Below are positions 59,230 through 64,000 of a stretch of DNA of 64,000 nucleotides, piece after piece (position 1 is the stretch's first letter; each line of letters starts with the position of its first letter). The position numbers and the translations under genes were made by a program. Source of the stretch: Patella vulgata (Eukaryota > Mollusca > Gastropoda > Patellidae); assembly GCF_932274485.2 (NCBI RefSeq), contig NC_065886.2, positions 40,597,501 to 40,661,500 on the forward strand, in the 5' to 3' direction. Below the pieces are notes generated by a model, which worked only from the letters and a program-made list of their open reading frames with translations, made no database searches and was not told the DNA's origin.

Positions 59230-59831
59230 TTAGTTATCGTTGAAATCATCCGCTCCATGAATCGGGTCGTAATCTACTTGGCGTATGGAACTATTTTTAG
59301 TGGAAGTAGAAGAATTTGGATTAAATGCTTCACTACGTCTTGAATCTAGACGAAGCTGTCCTGTATTTCTACGCCTGTCCTTCAATGGCGGCGTCGGACT
59401 CTTACACTGGAACACCCGTACAAAGGCTTCGCGGAATTTCTTATTCATGAAACAATACGTTATTGGGTTACAACATGAGGAAAAATACGACAGCAGATGG
59501 AAAAAGGTTTTGATGAGAGGTGTCACGTGCTTCGATGCGCTGCTAAAATCAAAGATCATCCACGTCTGAACGACGTAAACGGGAGTCCAGCAAATAAAAA
59601 ATTCCAGAACCACCACGAATAGCATCTTGATTACACGGACTTTGTTCTGACGAATCTTCTCGGGATTCGTGTGTCGAATTCTGTGAACGCGACGACTTCT
59701 TTTCATGATGGGAGGGGTTCCTTCCTCAGTGGACGACGCAGACGAAACACTTCGGAATGAATCCTTGAAAAGTTTCAATTCCAATGTCCTGTAACTAGGC
59801 ATCACAAACCGTTGTCTTGATACCTCGGATC
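59230..59831 (-). CDS. Cholecystokinin-receptor-like GPCR, last coding exon (5' part off window)
   Basis: Seen: an exon opening after TTTTCAG at 59832 and ending in TAA at 59230, 199 residues plus two leading bases. It contains a basic end of intracellular loop 3 (RSRRVHRIRHTN, KIRQNKVRVIKML), TM6 with the CWxP motif (FFICWTPVYVVQTWMI), extracellular loop 3, TM7 with NPxxY-type NPITY, and helix 8 (CFMNKKFREAFVRVF) with a cysteine two residues on that may be palmitoylated. The tail is rich in S, R and N. Known: KVRVIKML..CW.P and SSC.NPI.YCFMNK.FR are typical of cholecystokinin/gastrin (sulfakinin) receptors, class A rhodopsin-like, usually Gq-coupled at the plasma membrane. Inference: a CCK-type receptor; a related neuropeptide receptor cannot be excluded without TM1-TM5. 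No earlier exon was recognised in 59.9-64 kb. Confidence 0.82.
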
Positions 59832-60057
59832 CTGAAAATACAAAAACAGGAATTTGTGTAATAATGGATAAATATATTTAGTTTTTATGTTTAAATAATT
59901 TTTTAACATTATTTTAATTAGTATGAAATGGGATTAATGTTCAGTCGACACTTGAGTTAGATCATAATATTATGAGACTAACACTCGTCTTTCTTTTATT
60001 TCAATGGTTACCTGTATAATGCAAGGCGGGAAATTTGCCTTGAAGGCGGCGTTACTG

Positions 60058-60275
60058 CCCACATTTCTTACAATGCTAACTGCTATGCGATATGTTACAT
60101 GCACTACCGATTTCGGCACGGAACCTTGAATTTCCGCCCTATAAAAGAAGGATGTCCACATTTCGCAGAATGCTCACTGCTATGCGATATGTAACATGCA
60201 CTACCGATTTCTGCACCAGACTTCGAATTTCCGCCCCATAAGAGAGATGTCCACATTTCGCAGAATGCTCACTAT
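60058..60275 (+). repeat. Tandem repeat, about 97-bp unit, 2.3 copies
   Basis: CTGCTATGCGATATGTTACA and CTGCTATGCGATATGTAACA, each followed by TGCACTACCGATTTC and AATTTCCGCCC. It lies in the intron upstream of the receptor exon. Confidence 0.85.
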
Positions 60276-60279
60276 GGTT

Positions 60280-61105
60280 TTACTTGTCCATCACTGGTTG
60301 TTTATAATATTTAGGTTACCGTTCCTTGTAAAACTTAGCATGATAACATGGTGATACGGCGAACCTATAGATTGATAATCTGAGTGCCCTGCTGCAAAAA
60401 CAAACCCTATATCTGATGAAATAAAGTATAATTTTTTTTTTACAGAATGTTTCACCTGCCGAACAGGTAAATAAACAACATATTCACAAGCATATTATTG
60501 ATAAACCCTGATCCGACAGATAATGAAGCACCTGAAATATTCCTAAGGTGAATATTCCGTGATTAAATGTTAGTTCTATGAATGATTTTACCACAGTTAA
60601 AATTTGACATATTTTCATTTTTTCCCCAATTTTATATAAAGATGCATTATGTAAGAGCTAATCTGTGATCTTCATTAAAACGCGATTGCTATTTAATAAT
60701 TTAATTTAAAAGTGGTTAATCGAGACTTTGTTTATTATCGTAACAACGGTTAAAATGGAAATTGAGACTATGCTAACTTCGCTCAGAATGAAGTAATTTG
60801 TCTGAATACGTTCAATATATTCCCTTTTCATTATAATATGTGTTTAAACTATTATAGCGAGAACTGTCATCTCTTAATCTAAATCCTTACATCATGTATC
60901 CTTAATAGGCTTTATTTATTTGACATGCCCGTGTCATATATCAATCTTATTGAATTGAACTTTGGCATTTCATTATATTGTTAAATACACGGAGCTTCAA
61001 TTGGTTCAATAAAGCACGGAATCAGTTATAATGTCAACAGATAAATAAATATAATATAGATTATTTGATACACGGGTGGTAATTATTATAACTATCCATG
61101 GTAAA
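60280..61105. other. AT-rich, probably receptor intron
   Basis: No exon recognised. 60590-60920 has no clear repeat. Confidence 0.4.
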
Positions 61106-61430
61106 TATGACGTGAAATGAAATGGGGTTTAACGTCCTATTTTTCAGTACCAACCCAGCCAATGAAGACATACAGGGTGCTGTGTGGGAGATGTTGCTCG
61201 GACGGCGGCGCTACGGAAATGAAATAAGTATCAAATTGGATAATGAAGACGGGCACATGCCATGCAGTGTGGTATGAGGGATATTTTGCCCTGGCGGCGA
61301 CGCATTATGAAATTCGGTGAACAGTGCTGTGCGGGCAAACTGTCCCTCATTTATAGCAAACTGCATGATATATGTCCGTCTTCATTATCCAGAAAATAAA
61401 GACGTTGAAACCTATTTAATTGCATTTCAT
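61105..61430 (-). repeat. Family-2 SINE-related composite
   Basis: AAATGAAATGGGGTTTAACG with ATGAAGACGGGCACATGCCA on one strand, and GATATATGTCCGTCTTCATT with TTTCATTTCC at the other end, suggest two family-2 3' ends in opposite orientation. Confidence 0.6.
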
Positions 61431-61950
61431 TTCCACAAAATATAAAACATTGATTCTGCTTATTACGGTTTTATAAATACAAAAAACATAACTTTTGATC
61501 TCTTTGGTATGTCACGTGTGGATTCTAAAAGCCCCTTAAACCTATAATATGTACACAGTCTCGAGGCATTGTTATAGTTCAACCCATGTCCCCATCATAC
61601 ATTTCTGTGATAATGTTCATCCTTTGTGTAAAATAAACCCGATAAGTCGGCGTCTGTGTTTTGAGATATAACATGCTACTTATAATCATTTAACACGCTG
61701 TCTTTATGGGTATGAGACTTATCAATAGATTTATTAAACGAAAGCAGAACAGTACAAATATGGTAAAGTCTAGCTTTATCGCTAACTCGATAAGATGATA
61801 AAGAAAGATCGATTTCCCCAGACCATAGACTTCCGGAAATTGTAAGCGATACTGACCTTCAGTGTGTAAGAGATAATGCGCCTGATTAAAAAAGATGTTT
61901 GTTTCAAATGAGACCAAATAAAGTTACTTTAGTGCATTAAAAGGATTAAC

Positions 61951-62190
61951 GTTGAAGTGGAATGACTACCTGGCTGAACGGCTGGATCAGGGTTGGGTAT
62001 ACCGTTCTATATTGTCCGTGGCGCATGGCAAGTAACGTCGTCTAATCCTTTGAATGATCACGTGTATACGTTGAAGTGGAATGACTACCTGACTGAACTG
62101 CTGGATCAGGGTTCGGGTATACCGTTCTATATTGTTCGTGGCGCATGCCAAGGGACGTCGTCTAATCCTTCGAATGGTCCCGTGTATACG
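61951..62190 (+). repeat. Two-copy tandem duplication, 118-bp period
   Basis: CGTTGAAGTGGAATGACTAC starts at 61951 and 62069, and TACCGTTCTATATTGT is in both. An open frame runs through the second copy (WNDYLTELLDQGSGIPFYIV) but is broken in the first. Its protein-like look may mean a duplicated exon scrap; no family recognised. Confidence 0.8.
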
Positions 62191-62609
62191 CTGGCGTCGT
62201 GTACTTAAAAGAACTATTGACAATGGTCAGTGGTAAAATGGGCCCAAGTTGAGTCCAACATGGCCGCCGCATATTAATGAGTCTATCTGGGAAATATCCA
62301 CTCTAACGCTAACCCTTTTTAGACACTGAACTTGGTCCAATTTAGCTTTTACCCTTTTAAAAAGGATTTGGCTTAAGGTTGGTATTCCCCAAGTAGACTC
62401 GTTAAAATTCACCGGCCATTCTGGATTCAACCTGAGTCTAATTGGGGCGAAAACGACGCTGTACGGGCAAATTTTCTTTCATGGCACATTCCTGTGCATT
62501 ACCCCAGTCGGTGCAGAAGAGTATGACGTTATACCGTATTTTATTAGCCCAGTTGGTGCACAAACGTAGGACATTGAACCCTATTTTATTTCATTTCGGA
62601 TCCACTTTG

Positions 62610-62930
62610 GGTAAGTGAGTAAGACGCTAGTTCGCTCTCGGTGTTGGCCGAAAAAGTCTCATCGGGACTTTGCGGCGTAGTTTTCCTTTGTCAGGGGTGC
62701 GTGTAGGACGGAGAGCCTGACAAGGAAAGCGCTCTTGTCGTTCGGATGGGACGAGCAACCGAGGTTCCGTGTACACATTGGCGTGCACGTAAAAGATCCC
62801 TTTGCAGTTGGAATTCGATATAAGACTACCCCCCCCCCCCATAACACACTGTGTGGCGTATGCCCGTTTTCATAAGCCCAGTCGGAGCAGAACGGTTGGA
62901 AATTAAACCCCATTTCATTTCAAATTCACG
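62610..62930 (+). repeat. Family-2 SINE, near full length
   Basis: GTAAGTGAGTAAGACGCTAG (head), CAGTTGGAATTCGATATAAG, GGCGTATGCCCGTTTTCATA and TTAAACCCCATTTCATTT. The B-box region is partly missing and a C homopolymer lies at 62828-62840. Confidence 0.85.
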
Positions 62931-63439
62931 CGTTAATAAACCTTTTGTGAATCAGATAAGGCAAATATATTTACCAAGTTTCTGTCAAGATTCCTTTTTT
63001 AATCATTGAGGGACAATGTCTTAAAAAGCTTATGGTCTCGCTCCACTAGACACAATCATATCCGGCCGCAGGAGACTATTTAAATTTGCAGAAGCAACCC
63101 CTTATAATCCTATTAAATATTGCCACGCAGACAAAGTGAAGTTTAAGAAAGGGGATTATCTTGTCATCAACTAATGACAATTTAAGATTAACTTGTCTAT
63201 ATTCAATACTATAACCTGATTAAGTTCAGGTTGAAGGCATAACGGTAGAAACAGATTGATCCAGATTTTGAAGTTTGTCATCGCTAAACGTGACTGTGCA
63301 ACATGTTCTGATCAGTATAGTTTGTTTGCCAGTAAAAGATTTAATATTAAAGTAGCTAAGTCTCTAACTCAATATCATCAAAAATCTTCGACATTGAAAT
63401 CACGAATTATTTGTCAATTCAAATCAACATTGGTCTTGT

Positions 63440-63840
63440 GATCTTACAGGGGAAAGATGGGCTTCTGATATCCAATATTCAAGACAAAATAAACATTTTA
63501 CAATTGGTACACGAATCGTGTACCATAATGCGTTTCAGCGCCATTTGGAACAAGGGAATCAAAGAACAGGGCTGGACATATTCCGCAAGTCATGTCAAAT
63601 GGTGACGCTATATTCTTATCTGGAGAGCATGCGCAATACATACGCTAAAGATTGCTATTCACATGAGACTTCTGGCGTATTTCGCCGAACATAACTGATT
63701 AGAAATTACAATAAAAACAGAAGCGATTGAATGTAAATCAGTTTATATACATTCATATTACATTATTATATGCGCTGCGACCCATTTTTGTCAATTTCTA
63801 GGTTCCAAATATTAGTGATTTAGCTCTTTTAAGAATGGAA
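63440..63840 (-). repeat. R2 interspersed repeat, copy 3
   Basis: The inverse of copies 1 and 2: GGGCTTCTGATATCCAATAT, TGGAGAGCATGCGCAATACA, GATTGAATGTAAATCAGTTT and TTAGTGATTTAGCTC. Confidence 0.8.
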
Positions 63841-63900
63841 ATGTTGTTTTAACGCCCAGTCGACATTTTAGGTCATTCGGGGACTTAACATACATTATGC
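63830..63900 (-). repeat. Family-1 SINE 3' fragment
   Basis: AAATGTTGTTTTAACGCCCA, GTCGACATTTTAGGTCATTC and GGGGACTTAACATA correspond to the reversed family-1 3' end. Confidence 0.55.
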
Positions 63901-64000
63901 AAGAGCTAAATCTGCCTATTGCAGGTCTTTTTTTAGGCCTGAAATGTTATCTAAATTATTAAATATACATTAATTATTAATTAACTTATCCAGACCATAA

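Overview
The window looks like nuclear DNA of a mollusc, most likely a bivalve. It is AT-rich and gene-poor, its genes are split by introns with GT..AG junctions, and it is packed with tRNA-derived SINEs, Tc1/mariner and hAT-type DNA transposons, and tandem repeats. The species cannot be fixed from the sequence alone. Every recognisable gene lies on the minus strand.

Layout. 1-6.0 kb: the first three coding exons of a phosphopantetheinyl transferase (AASDHPPT type); its 3' part lies beyond the left edge, and its introns hold SINEs and a long tandem repeat. 7.0-14.3 kb and 21.9-28 kb: two diverged copies of one segmental duplication. Because the copies align, several insertions can be read against an empty partner site (a 2-kb element with TA target, a full-length mariner, a hAT-like MITE, a foldback element, SINEs). 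15.0, 31.3 and 45.5 kb: three intronless-looking coding regions for apolipoprotein-L-like, membrane-inserting proteins. The first and third sit in a second duplicated segment (14.8-17.0 kb versus 45.3-49.0 kb). 17.8-19.0 and 39.7-41.0 kb: more copies of the tandem repeat seen in the first gene. 35.4-39.3 and 41.0-43.9 kb: two related, non-autonomous LTR-type fossils with paired terminal repeats; the first contains a long-TIR DNA element. 49-59 kb: mostly SINEs, foldbacks and decayed repeats. 59.2-59.8 kb: the last exon (TM6, TM7 and tail) of a cholecystokinin-receptor-like GPCR, whose earlier exons probably lie beyond the right edge.

The three gene families are not functionally linked; the phosphopantetheinyl transferase and the receptor simply flank a lineage-specific ApoL cluster. 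The ApoL cluster is the most interesting content: three open, diverging copies whose membrane segments are conserved while a short central segment differs in length and sequence. All calls come from reading the sequence; no database search or alignment program was run.
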